From: Platerodrilus igneus
Taxonomy: Eukaryota; Arthropoda; Insecta; Coleoptera; Lycidae
DNA length: 64,000 bases
Reading direction: 5' to 3'
NCBI GenBank assembly: GCA_036346225.1
Contig: JARFIW010001670.1
Span: 930,001 to 994,000 of the forward strand
The notes beneath the pieces are model-generated. The model did not search any database. It was not told the DNA's origin and was given only the letters and a program-made list of their open reading frames with translations. Positions within the stretch are counted from its first letter, which is position 1. Every line of letters begins with the position of its first letter. The position numbers were made by a program, and so were the translations under genes. This document shows, piece by piece, positions 34,440-46,094 of the stretch.

Positions 34440-34804
34440 GCGCAAGCAAGATTTTAAAATTTGATCGCTGCTGATCGTTTAGCGTTTGTTTAGGTTTGTT
34501 TTGCCATTTTCGACATTTGTTTAGGCCTATAGTTGCGCGTATTTTTAAAAATCAAATTGGACGGGACCAAATCGCACCAACCCGTCCTTGCCAAATTTTA
34601 AAATTTTGTCATTACAAATTGTTCGTTTAGGTTTGCTTGCCATTTTGAAGGACTGTTTAGGCCTATAGATGCGCGAATTTTTAAAAATCAAGTTGCATGG
34701 GGATCTTATTGGCAACATCCCCGTCCTTGCAAGATTTAAAAATGTTGTCATGGCAAATCGTTTGTTTAGCGTTTCTTTAGGATTGTTTCGCCATCTTGGA
34801 GAGG
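34440..34804 (+). repeat. Tandem family A, left block
   Basis: Three units of about 150 bp containing TTTAGGCCTATAG, a TTTTTAAAAATCAA core and CCCGTCCTTGC. The same family recurs in the same orientation at 40140-40555, on the far side of long inverted repeat 2. Confidence 0.8.
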
Positions 34805-37800
34805 TAGGTCAAGTTCTCCCCCCCTTCAGTTTTCAAGTTTTTTTTCTTTCTCACTAATTGTGCTCGTTTCGTGCTCAATTGTGCAGGTGTTTGTTTCAAT
34901 TGTGTTCATTTGCTTTTGGCGAAAAATTGTAAACAAATCCGGGGGTCAGGTTGACCCCACCCGGTTTTTTTGACTTCTTCAATTTTTTAAATTCCATTGA
35001 CTTGTGTTCGTTTTGTTTTCAATTGTGCCGGTGTTTGTTTGAATTATGTTCATTTGCTTATAAGCGAAAAATTAAAAACAAATGCCAGGTTGACCGCTAG
35101 CCCTCCGTGTTATTTTGATTTTCAATTTTTGTTAAGTCCATTGACTTGTGCTCAAATGTGCTGGTGTTTGTTTCTATTGTGCTCATTTACTTATAGCGAA
35201 AAAATTAAAAACAAATACTAGGTTGACCGCTCGCCCTCGTGGTTTTTTGGTTTTCAATTTTTTAGTTTATTAAATTGTGCTCGTTTTGTGCTCAAATCTA
35301 ATGGTGTTTGTTTGAATTGTGCTCATTTGCTTATAGCCAAAAATGAAAACAAATCAAGGGGCAGGTTGATCGCTAGCTCCCGCTTTCTTTCACTTTGTCA
35401 ATTTTATCTTATTCCATTAAATTGTGCTTATTTTGTGCACAATTGCGCCGGTGTTTAAAGAAAATTCAAATAAACCACCATTTTGTTTTGGCTAACTGAA
35501 TGTGTTTAATTAAACTTTGTGTCATTGTGAAGCACCTCAGTAAAACCGCATGTATCTTTATTTGCTTAAAAGTTGAAAGCTCTTGCAGTTTCCGCAAATA
35601 TAGTGGGATCCGGTAGTTACCGCATTGTTATTTTTAAAATTATTTTTATAAAGTTTTGTTACTAATGTTACTTGTGTTTTATCGATGAAAACTGACTTTC
35701 TGGGTTTATATTCTATAAGTTTGCTTATATTACATACGTTGCTTATTAATTATTCAATTGGTTTTGCGAATTTTATAGTATGCGTAAACAAAAGGCAAAA
35801 TTTATTGGACTAAAAAACTATCGAATCACTCAATGCCACAGCCAGGTGGCTCCATGACACCTTGATACCCATCGGCCCACTTCACAGCTTAAAAAATACA
35901 GAAACATTGCACTCCTTATGCACCAACCTTACATTTTATTGCACCCTTCAGTTAAAGATTTATTCATAAATTTATAGTGCGCGGTCAAGCTCACGTGACC
36001 CTAGCCGGCCGACACTTCAAATAAAAATTAAAATATACTACCATTTTTAGAAAGCAATGCACCCTTGTGCTTCACCAAAATTAATCTTCTCGTCCTTTCT
36101 TAAACCACCCTCACCCACTACCAAATTCAATTTTTGAACATTTTTTTATTAAAACATTTATATACAGAATGCACTCATTATGCACCGTCTAGCACTTATC
36201 TCACATTTTTTGCACCCTGTTGGTTAAGGACTTATTTGCAATATAAATAAAAAAAATTAAGCCATTTTGCAAAGTTTTATATGAACTAGGTTTTGGTAAT
36301 TTAATTTATATAAATTGTCACGCATTTTGGAAGTGATGTATACGAAACGCATACATTTTACTTAAACGTTCATTGTGGAAAGACATTTATGTTCGTTTTG
36401 GTCTACACAAATATGTTTGGATTATTTAGAAATCTTATCCGCTTTATTACTATAGGTAAATTGAAATTGAAAATCAAAATTTATTATTTACTTTAATTTT
36501 TCAGAGGCGTAACATTATTTGTATCAAACTTCTGTTGTAGTAAGTGTTTATTTACGGAATGGGACGATACGATGCCGTCGTTTCGGCACGGCCGATTTGG
36601 CGCACAACGTGTTGGCGCAATGACGTTTTGACACAAGCACGTTTCGGGGCGAAAATGACTCGACGCGCAAAATTGCTTGCTATTTGTCCATATAGCAATA
36701 TTGCGCATATCTACAGTGTTGTGGTGAAAATAGTGTTGAGTTTTCAACTTGGGTTAGTAGTAGAATTGTTTTACTACTAAGAGGTAATTCTAGATACGGT
36801 GCATGTGCAAAAATGGTGTTGAGGCAAAACAGTGTTGAGGTATCAACTTAGGTTAGTAGTAGAAAAGTTTTACTACTATTAGAAAATAATGGACTGGGCA
36901 CATGTGTTGAGGCAGAAATAGTGTTGAGGTTTTAACTTAGGTTAGTAGTAGAAATGTTTTACTACAAAAAATATAATAATCGAAAGGTGAATGTGCGAAG
37001 ATAGTGTTGAGGCGAAAATAGTGTTGAGGTATCAACGTCTCTGCGCCGAAACGTCCTTATGCCAAACCGTCTCTGCGTCGAAACGTCCCTGCGCCGAATC
37101 GGCAGCGCCAAAACGTTGTAGACTGGTTTATTTAAGTATTACGTTCCTTTAGACCTGTAGTATTATGGTCCGCTCGAAAAATGTTAGGCGAGCATTTTCT
37201 CAAAAATACACCCTCGTTCGGATGAGAGGTAAAATGGAGGTCCCGTGTGTGAGTGTTGTCACGCACGCTAAAGATCCTACCTTGCTTGGAACAGCAAGGG
37301 TTCGGCAAAATTCCAAATTTTCCAGGTAAAAAAAAAACTGGCTTCCTGGCCAATGTAGTACCTTCGGGTGGAGCATTGGAAAATCACATGTAAAGTATAT
37401 AATACTGAGTAATTGATTTTAGTTATAGGTTTGTTAATGGTACGCCCCTGGTGACTTGAGTTTTTAACTATATTTAGTTAAAACGTAGCGCTCGAGGAGT
37501 TGATTATTTGTCAAATGTGGTGTACAAGAGCCGTCAAATGTTGGCCAAAAGCTGTCAAATGTTGTTAAATATCTGGAAAATGTTCAAATGCCGCTCCAAT
37601 GTTTCAGATGTTAAATATGTGTACATGCTTTTTGTAAGTGATCAACCCCTTCAAGTGATTTGTACGAAACATTTTAATGTCTACATCCCTCTAATATTAT
37701 AGGTAATATTATTCTAAATGCCACATTCAAAATATAGGTAAAATATTTATATTGTGAAGTATTAAATACAAGAAGTATTTAAAATTTAATATGACACTAG

Positions 37801-37971
37801 GAACTGATGCCATGGCGATGCTGCTTCTGTTTGATCGTGTACAAAAGCGTTGAAAAATGTTACGCATTCAAGTCTCTAGAAAATATTCAGACTTCTTATA
37901 TGTTGTAACATTTTGTCTACATTTTGTTTTACAAGCATATTAGACAAAAAATAATTTGTTGACAATTTATA
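34805..37971 (+). repeat. Long inverted repeat 2, left arm
   Basis: Contains, in order: family B units of about 125 bp (34850-35460, GTGCTCGTTTTGTGCTCAA type, five copies); family C (35830-36260, with CGGCCGACACTTC); family D (36480-37110, degenerate CGCCGAAACGTC units plus AGTAGTAGAAA/TTTTACTACTA motifs); family E (37440-37745, TGTCAAATGTTG units). B, D and E have inverted counterparts in the right arm at 40000-40140, 39170-39660 and 38790-39110. Similarity is patchy, so the arms are old or have been remodelled. Confidence 0.75.
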
Positions 37972-38031
37972 GAGAATAACCAGTGACCGGTTTATAAATT
38001 ATCAACAAATCATTTTTGTCTAATATGTTGT
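37931..38031. repeat. Central palindrome of long inverted repeat 2
   Basis: Arms of about 40 bases (37931-37971 and 37993-38031) with few mismatches, centred on a 21-base loop containing CCAGTGACCGG. Weaker inverted similarity continues outwards to about 37890 and 38070. It could extrude as a hairpin or cruciform. Confidence 0.85.
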
Positions 38032-40140
38032 AGAAGTCTTTCTGCCAGACAAAATGTTACTATTTTTGAAAGAGGCATTTATTCTCTGACGGCCAACTTC
38101 CCTATCAGCATTACGTGTAGTCCTTTCTTAGAAAGTCCGCTAATGTTGTAGGGTAATAGATAATTATAAATTTTCATTCTTATGTTTTTTAGCAAAGCGA
38201 TAATAATAACTTTCTGTTTCAACAAATAATTCTTGGGATGGGGTGAGGGTGGTTTAAGAAAGGCTGAGGAGATTAATTTTGGTGGGGCATAAGGGTACAT
38301 TGCTTTCTAAAAACGGTGGTATGTTTTAATTTTTATTTTGAAGTGTCGGCCGGCTAGGGTCACGTTACCTTGGCCGTGCAGTTTAATTTTGTCAATAAGT
38401 CCTTAACCAAATGGGTGCAATAAATGTGAGGGAGTGCTAGATGGTGTTTAATGAGTGCATTCTGTATGTAAATGTTTTAATAAAATTTTCAAAAAATAAA
38501 ATTTCGGAGGAGGTGAGGGTGGTTTAGGAAAAGGTGAAAAGATTAATTTTGCTGGAGCACAAAGGTGCATTGCTTTATAGAAACGGTAGTATGTCTCAAT
38601 TTTTATTTTGAAGTGTCGGCCGGTTAGGGTCATGTGACCCTGCCGCACACTATAAATTTGTCAATAAATATTTAATTGAAGAGGTGCAATAAAATGTGAT
38701 GTTGGTGCATGAGGATGCATCAGGGGTGCAATGTTCCTGTATTATTATATTTTTTTTAAATTTTGGGGTAGGCCGGCTGGAGTCACGGTGCCGAATATTT
38801 TACCTATACTCTCAACGTGGTCTTTAGAATAATATTGCGCATAATATTAGACGGATGATGACATTAAAATGTTTCATACAAACGACTTGAAGCGCTACCG
38901 AAGGGTTGATCACTTACAAAATTGTGTACACTTATTTGACATTTGAAACATTTGAGCGACATTTGAAAATTTCGAGACATTTAACAACATTTGACGGCAT
39001 TTGACCAACATATGACGGCCCTTGTACACCACATTTGACAAGTAATTAACCCCTGGAGCGCTACGCTAACTAAATATAGAAAACTCTAGCCACCAAGGGG
39101 AAACCATTAACAAACCTAACATTAAAATCGATTACCCGGTATATATACTACAGGTCCAAAGGAACGTAATACTTAAATATACCATGTCCACGACGCAACG
39201 GCGAGGCCGATTCGGTACAGGGACGTTTTGGCACAAGAATGTTTCGGCGCAGGAACGTCTCTACGCAGGGATGGTTCGGCGTAGGTACGTTTCGGCGCAG
39301 AGACGTTGATACATCAACACTATTTTCGCACATGTGCTCAATCCATAATTTTCTATTAGTAGTAAAACTTTTCTACTACTAACCTAATTTGAAACCTCAA
39401 GACTATTTTCGCCACAACACTGCAGATATGCACAATATTGCAATATGGACAAATAGCAAGCAATTTTGCGCATTAAATATTTCTGCGCCGAAACGTCCTT
39501 GCGCCGAAATTTCCTTGAGCCGACACGTCTCTGCGCCGAATCTGCCGTGCCGAAACGACGGTGTCAAATCGTCCCATTCCGTTAATAAACATCTTTTACA
39601 ACAGAAGTTTGATACGAATCATGTTACGCCTCTGAAAAATTAAAGTAAATAATAAATTCCGATTTTCAATTTCAACTAGTATCTATAGTAATAAAGCAGA
39701 CAAGATTTCTAAATAATCAAAACATTTGTGCTTAGCAAAATGAACATAAACCTCTTTCTACAATGAATGTTTAAGTAAAATGTATGCCGACCTTGGTTCA
39801 CCTATGAGTACTAATCCCCAAGGTCCAGGGGTTGAGTTCCAACACGGACCACTTAAAAAATGTTCAGCGAGCATATTTCATAAAAATATGCCCTTGTTCG
39901 GATGAGAGGTAAAATGTAAGTCCCGTGTGTAAAAACAGCTAATGTAGTATCTTCGGGAGGAGCATTGAAAAATCAAATGTACAGCTACCTCGACCCCGCG
40001 GATTTGTTTTGAAGGTTTTTCGTTATAAACAAATAAGCACAATTGAAACAAACACCGGCACAATTGAGCACAAAACGAGCACAATTGGTGAGAAAGATAA
40101 AATTATAACTGAAAGTGGGTGGGCCAACTTGACCCACTTC
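37993..40140 (-). repeat. Long inverted repeat 2, right arm
   Basis: Mirrors families E, D and B of the left arm in the expected order, but has an extra 0.7 kb block of family C (38080-38780, at least two units) between the centre and E. The left arm has only about 180 bases there. It also holds, at 39840-39985, a segment that is a direct rather than inverted copy of 37165-37390. Confidence 0.75.
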
Positions 40141-40720
40141 CCTTGGGTGGTTTGTTTAGGCTTACGGATTGGCGGAGTTTTAGAAATCAAACTGCACTGG
40201 GCCAAATTTGCACCAACTCCATTCTTGCAAGATTTTAAAATTTTGTCATGGCGAATTGTTCGTTTGGCGTTTGTTTAGGATTGTTTTGCCATTTTGGAGG
40301 TTTGTTTAGACCTACAGCTGCACGGATTTTAAAAATCAAATTGGGTGGGGCGAAATCTACACCAAGCCCGTCCTAGCAAAATTTAAAATTTTGTCATGGC
40401 AAAGTGATTGTTTTACTATTTTGTAGGTTTGTTTAGGTCTACAAATGCTCGGATTTTTAAAAATCTAATTACATGGGGCCATATTTGCACCAACACCGTC
40501 ATTGCAAGATTTTAAAATTTTGTATAGGCAAATTGTTTGTTTGGGATTGTTTCACTATTGCAATGACAAAATCTTAAAATATTGCATGGATGCGGTTGGC
40601 GCGAATTTGATTTTTAAAAGTCCGCGCATCTGTAGGCCTAAACAAACTTCCAAAATGGCAAAACAATCCTAAACAAACGATTTGCAATTACAAAATTTTA
40701 AAATCTTGCAAGGACGGTCA
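40140..40720 (+). repeat. Tandem family A, right block
   Basis: About three direct units (40140-40555) of the same family as 34440-34804, followed by one inverted unit (40556-40720) that can pair with its neighbour. Confidence 0.8.
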
Positions 40721-40744
40721 TCCCCAATATCGGTTATTGGGGAT

Positions 40745-43700
40745 AACCGGTAGGTAAAAATTTTTTACCAAAAATGAAATCTACGCTTTTGGGTTTTGGA
40801 AAATGATACGTCACGTGCTACAAACATTGAGGAGGAGGGGGGGAGTTTCCAATACTCCAAATCTGTGCAAATCTGTGCAACATAAAGGTAGTCCGTTTAA
40901 AATAAAAACTACACCTACGGATCTTAAAAATTGGTGTAACACGTGCATAAATCATTTTTGGGGATTGGTTATTAAAATTTGACGGGCTCAAGGGGCTCTT
41001 AATTCTATTAGAAATAAAACCCAAGGTTTGAATTTTGATTGCTGGTACGTCACGCATTAAATTATTTTTAGGATGGGCTTTACAATTTTAAAGGTGTAAT
41101 GAAAAATCTTAAATTATAAAACTTTCCAGAAATAAAATCTAGGCTGTTGGACATGTGAGAATTGATAATTCACGTGCATATCGTTTTGGAGATTCGTTTC
41201 TTAATTTTAGGGGTTGAAGGGTAATCCTAAATTAGAAACTCTTTCAGAAATGAAATCTAGGTCTTTGGATTCTGAGAAATGGTACCTCATGCGCATAAGT
41301 TATTTTTGGGGTGGGCTTTTAATTTTAGGAATTGAAGAGATGATTCTAAATTAAAATTCTTTCCGAAATGATATCTAAGCTTTTGGATTTTGAGAATTGG
41401 TACTTCACGTACATAAATCATTTTGAATTTTTTTTAATTGTAGGAATTGAAGGAGGATACTAAATTAACAGTTCTTCCAGAAACGAATTCTAGGCATTTG
41501 AATTTTGAGAAATGATACCCACATGCATAAGTCATTTTTGGGGTGGCTTTTTAATTGTAGGGGTTGAAGGATGATCTTAAATTAAAAATTCTTCTCAAAA
41601 TTATATCTAAGCTTTTGGATTTTGAGAATCGGTACTTCAAGTGCATGAATCATTTTTGGTTAGGGTTTTGTTAATTGTAGCAATTGAAGCGATGATCCTA
41701 AATTAAAATTCTTCCAAAAATGAAATCTAGGCATTTGCGTTTTAAGTGATACCTCACATGCATAAGTCATTTTGGGGATGACTTTTAATTTTAGGGGTTG
41801 AAGGATGATCCTAAATTAAAAGTTCTTCCAGAAATAAAATCTAGGCATTTGGATTTTGAAAATGATATCTCATATGCACAAGTAATTTTTGGGGTTGGCT
41901 TTTTAATTGTAGGGGTTGAAGGATGATCTTAAATTAAAATTCTTCCCAAAATTATATCTAAGCCTTTGGATTTTGAGAATCGGTACTTCACGTGCATGAA
42001 TCATTTTGGATAGGGTTTTGTTAATTGTAGGAATTGAAGGAATGATCCTAAATTAAAAGTTCTTCCAAAATGAAACCTAGGCATTTGGGTTTTAAGAAAT
42101 GATACCTCACATGCATAAGTCATTTTTGGGGATGGCTTTTTAATTTTAGGGGTTGAAGGATGATCCTAAATTAAAAGTTCTTCCAGAAATAAAATCTAGG
42201 TATTTGGATTTTGAGAAATGATACCTTACATGCATGTCATTTTGGGGCTGGCTTTTTAATTGTAGGGCTTGAAGGATGATCTTAAATTAAAATTCTCCCA
42301 AAATTATATCTAAGCTTTTGGATTTTGAGAATCCGTACTTCACGTGCATGTATCATTTTGTGTAGAGTTTTGTTAATTGTAAGAATTGCAGGGATGATTC
42401 TAAATTAAAAGTTCTTCCAAAATGAAATCTAGGCATTTGGGTTTTAAGAAATGATACCTCATATGCATAAGTAATTTTGGGGTTGGCTTTTTAATTGTAG
42501 GGGTTGAAGGATGATCTTAAATTAAAATTCTTCCCAAAATTATATCTAAGCCTTTGGATTTTGAGAATCGGTACTTCACGTGCATGTATCATTTTTGGAT
42601 AGGGTTTTGTTAATTGTAGGAATTGAAGGAATGATCCTAAATTAAAAGTTCTTCCAAAAATGAAATCTAGGCATTTGGGTTTTAAGAAATGATACCTCAC
42701 ATGCATAAGTCATTTTTGGGGATGGGTTTTTAATTTTAGGGGTTGAAGAGATGATCCTAAATTAAAAGTTCTTCCAAAAATGAAATCTAGGCATTTGGGT
42801 TTTAAGAAATGATACCTCACATTCATAAGTCATTTTTGGGGATGGGTTTTTAATTTTAGGGGTTGAAGAGATGATCCTAAATTAAAAGTTCTTCCAGAAA
42901 TAAAATCTAGGCATTTGGATTTTGAGAAATGATACCTTACATGCATGTCATTTTTGGGGCTGGCTTTTTAATTGTAGGGGTTGAAGGGATGATCTTAAAT
43001 TAAAAATTCTCCCTAAAATTATATCTAAGCTTTTGGATTTTGAGAATCCGTACTTCACGTGCATGTATCATTTTTGTGTAGGGTTTTGTTAATTGTAAGA
43101 ATTGCAGGGATGATTCTAAATTAAAAGTTCTTCCAAAAATGAAATCTAGGCATTTGGGTTTAAGAAATGATACCTCATATGCATAAGTAATTTTGGGGTT
43201 GGCTTTTTAATTGTAGGGGTTGAAGGATGATCTTAAATTAAAAATTCTTCCCAAAATTATATCTAAGCCTTTGGATTTTGAGAATCGGTACTTCACGTGC
43301 ATGTATCATTTTTGGATAGGGTTTTGTTAATTGTAGGAATTGAAGGAATGATCCTAAATTAAAAGTTCTTCCAAAAATGAAATCTAGGCATTTGGGTTTT
43401 AAGAAATGATACCTCACATGCATAAGTCATTTTGGGGATGGGTTTTAATTTTAGGGTTGAAGAGATGATCCTAAATTAAAAGTTCTTCCAAAATGAAATC
43501 TAGGCATTTGGGTTTTAAGAAATGATACCTCACATTCATAAGTCATTTTTGGGGATGGGTTTTTAATTTTAGGGGTTGAAGAGATGATCCTAAATTAAAA
43601 GTTCTTCCAGAAATAAAATCTAGGCATTTGGATTTTGAGAAATGATACCTTACATGCATGTCATTTTTGGGGCTGGCTTTTTAATTGTAGGGGTTGAAGG

Positions 43701-44650
43701 GATGATCTTAAATTAAAAATTCTCCCTAAAATTATATCTAAGCTTTTGGATTTTGAGAATCCGTACTTCACGTGCATGTATCATTTTTGTGTAGGGTTTT
43801 GTTAATTGTAAGAATTGCAGGGATGATTCTAAATTAAAAGTTCTTCCAAAAATGAAATCTAGGCATTTGGGTTTTAAGAAATGATACCTCACATGCATAA
43901 GTCATTTTTGGGGATGGCTTTTTAATTTTAGAGGTTGAAGGGATGATCTTAAATTAAAAATTCTTCCCAAAATTATATCTAAGCTTTTGGATTTTGAGAA
44001 TCGGTACTTCACGTGTATGAATAATTTTTGGATAGGGTTTTGTTAATTGTAGGAATTGAAGGAATGATCCTAAATTAAAAGTTCTTCCAAAAATGAAACC
44101 TAGGCATTTGGGTTTTAAGAAATGATACCTCACATGCATAAGTCATTTTGGGGATGGCTTTTAATTTTAGAAGTTGAAGGATGATCTTAAATTAAAAATT
44201 CTTCCCAAAATTATAGCTAAGCTTTTGGATTTTGAGAATCCGTACTTCACGTGCATGTATCATTTTGGATAGGGTTTTGTTAATTGTAGGAATTGAAGGG
44301 ATGATCCTAAATTAAAAGTTCTTCCAAAAATGAAATCTAGGCATTTGGGTTTTAAGAAATGATACCTCACATGCATAAGTCATTTTTGGGGATGGCTTTT
44401 TAATTTTAGGGGTTGAAAGGATGATCCTAAATTAAAAGTTCTTCCAGAAATAAAATCTAGGCATTTGGATTTTGTAAAATGATACCTTACTTGCATAACT
44501 CATTTTTAGTGGTGACTTTTTGATTTTAGAGGTTAAAGAGGTGACCGTAAATTAAAAATTTATCCAGAAATGAACTCTATGCTTTTGGGCTTTGAAAATT
44601 TATATTTTATCTGCAGAAGTCAATTTTGGGGTGGGATTTTTAATTGTATG
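40745..44650 (+). repeat. Satellite array of about 118-bp monomers
   Basis: Roughly 32 head-to-tail monomers, recognisable by GGTTGAAGG, CTAAATTAAAAGTTCTTCC, AAATCTAGGCATTTGG and ACATGCATAAGTCATTTTTGG. Two main variants alternate to give a dimer period of about 239 bp. In the right half, a block of about six monomers repeats every roughly 715-717 bp (marker strings near 42230, 42945 and 43660), a higher-order repeat. Edge monomers at both ends are the most diverged, as expected for a satellite homogenised from its centre. Minus-strand frames of 61-71 codons in it are by-products. Confidence 0.95.
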
Positions 44651-45662
44651 GACGTCTTTGTATTTCTACTATAATCGACAAAAACCAATAAACCATGAAC
44701 TGCACTTTTGAGCCCAGTTCGCAGATCTATAAAAATTCACAAATGTCCTTGGTAAATGATTCATCAGTAAGTGCACAAAATTGTCAACGGTTTGAATTAT
44801 ATGCATCCAACAGATGACATCATATCTTAAATAACATTCAGATAACGTATTATGCAGGTATAAGCATATTTAGTAAAAGTTGCATAATTTTTTGTTCAAT
44901 ATCTAATGGTATTCTATCGGGAACATTATAATCCCTCAGATTCCAGAGTTTGTGACATCTTTAAAATAAATGATTACCACTCGTGGCCTGTCAACAGATA
45001 AACATATTTGCAGATTCGTCATATTTCCATAGCTACCCAATCATCAACACTCATAAATATATGGATCAGTTCAATGATCCCAACGCTTACAGGAAATTGA
45101 TTATGATAAAAATTACCATATGTAAAACAACAATGCCCTTATATCGCTAAACTGTAGAAACAACGTTATACCAAAAGGAATTCAGTCAGCTAACTATAAA
45201 TAGTACCATCCGGAAAATAATATACATTTACCCAGAACTAAGTAATCATGTGTTTTATAATATTATTCTCCTAATTTAGAAAAGTAGTAATGTTTATGAC
45301 TACCGTACCTTATAAATTCGTAAAATGCATACTTTGAGGACAATTTCTCACCGGATGATACTCCTTGTTACTATCTAAACGTGTGAGAAACAGTGTAATT
45401 TAAATATTATTATGCAATGTTTATTTTGAGGACACCTATTATTGAGACACATTAACTCCACAATTAATACTTAAGGCTCCATCTGTTATACAAGCAAATA
45501 AACCAGGACGACCCGAAAGTATACAAATTTCTATATATATAGAATGTACTCAACCTATCTATTGTATATAAGATCTCTTTGAGACCAGACCCCAAAGTAT
45601 ACAAAAGTCCTTAAATGATGCGCCCGCTTGAGAAATCGTCCCCAAACAATGCCTTACACATA

Positions 45663-45664
<2 letters not shown>
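44651..45664. other. Stretch without a supported gene
   Basis: No recognisable coding sequence or repeat between the satellite and the AT microsatellite. Confidence 0.4.

Positions 45665-45714
<50 letters not shown>
45665..45714. repeat. AT microsatellite
   Basis: Pure TA run of 25 units, adjoining the stop codon of the minus-strand BEL fragment. Confidence 0.95.
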
Positions 45715-45716
<2 letters not shown>

Positions 45717-45717
45717 A

Positions 45718-46094
45718 TTAAATATTAAGTAACTGGCAGTAAAATAGTTTCACTAGAGGACGTTTAACTAACCCTTGAGCTGTCTTGACTGAAGCTACTC
45801 GAACGATACCATTCCTACCAGGGTGAACATCCACTACTCTTCCTAAACGCCACTGTAGAGGGGGATATTTCCTTCCTTTGAGAGGACAAGTGAATCAATA
45901 GGCAGGGTAGCGGAATTCCTCAACCACTTACCTTTCTGTTGCAGCGTGTGCAGGTATTCAACACTCCATTTTTTCCAGAACCCTTGTTGCATTTGCTGCA
46001 ACAGTTGCTAGCGATCTAAACGAGAGGGGTTTATGGACAACAAATCCGGATCTGGTAACACCGAGACTGGTTCAACATTAAGTAATACCTATCT
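45718..46094 (-). pseudogene. BEL/Pao pol C-terminal domain fragment
   Basis: On the minus strand this reads as the SH3-like C-terminal domain that follows integrase in BEL/Pao Pol: LPDPDLLSINPSRLDR, a stop in place of a tryptophan, QLLQQMQQGFWKKWSVEYL, then after a frameshift LQWRLGRVVDVHPGR and VKTAQGLVKRPLVKL, ending at a TAA at 45720-45718. It is probably the displaced 3' end of the minus-strand BEL relic at 51190-53100: same strand, compatible order. A plus-strand Gypsy segment starts within about 10 bases of its upstream end. Confidence 0.85.

Noticed and set aside
42491..44139. Four similar minus-strand frames of 61-71 codons
   Set aside because: They repeat because the satellite monomers repeat; spacing follows the 118/239-bp period, so they are by-products of the array.
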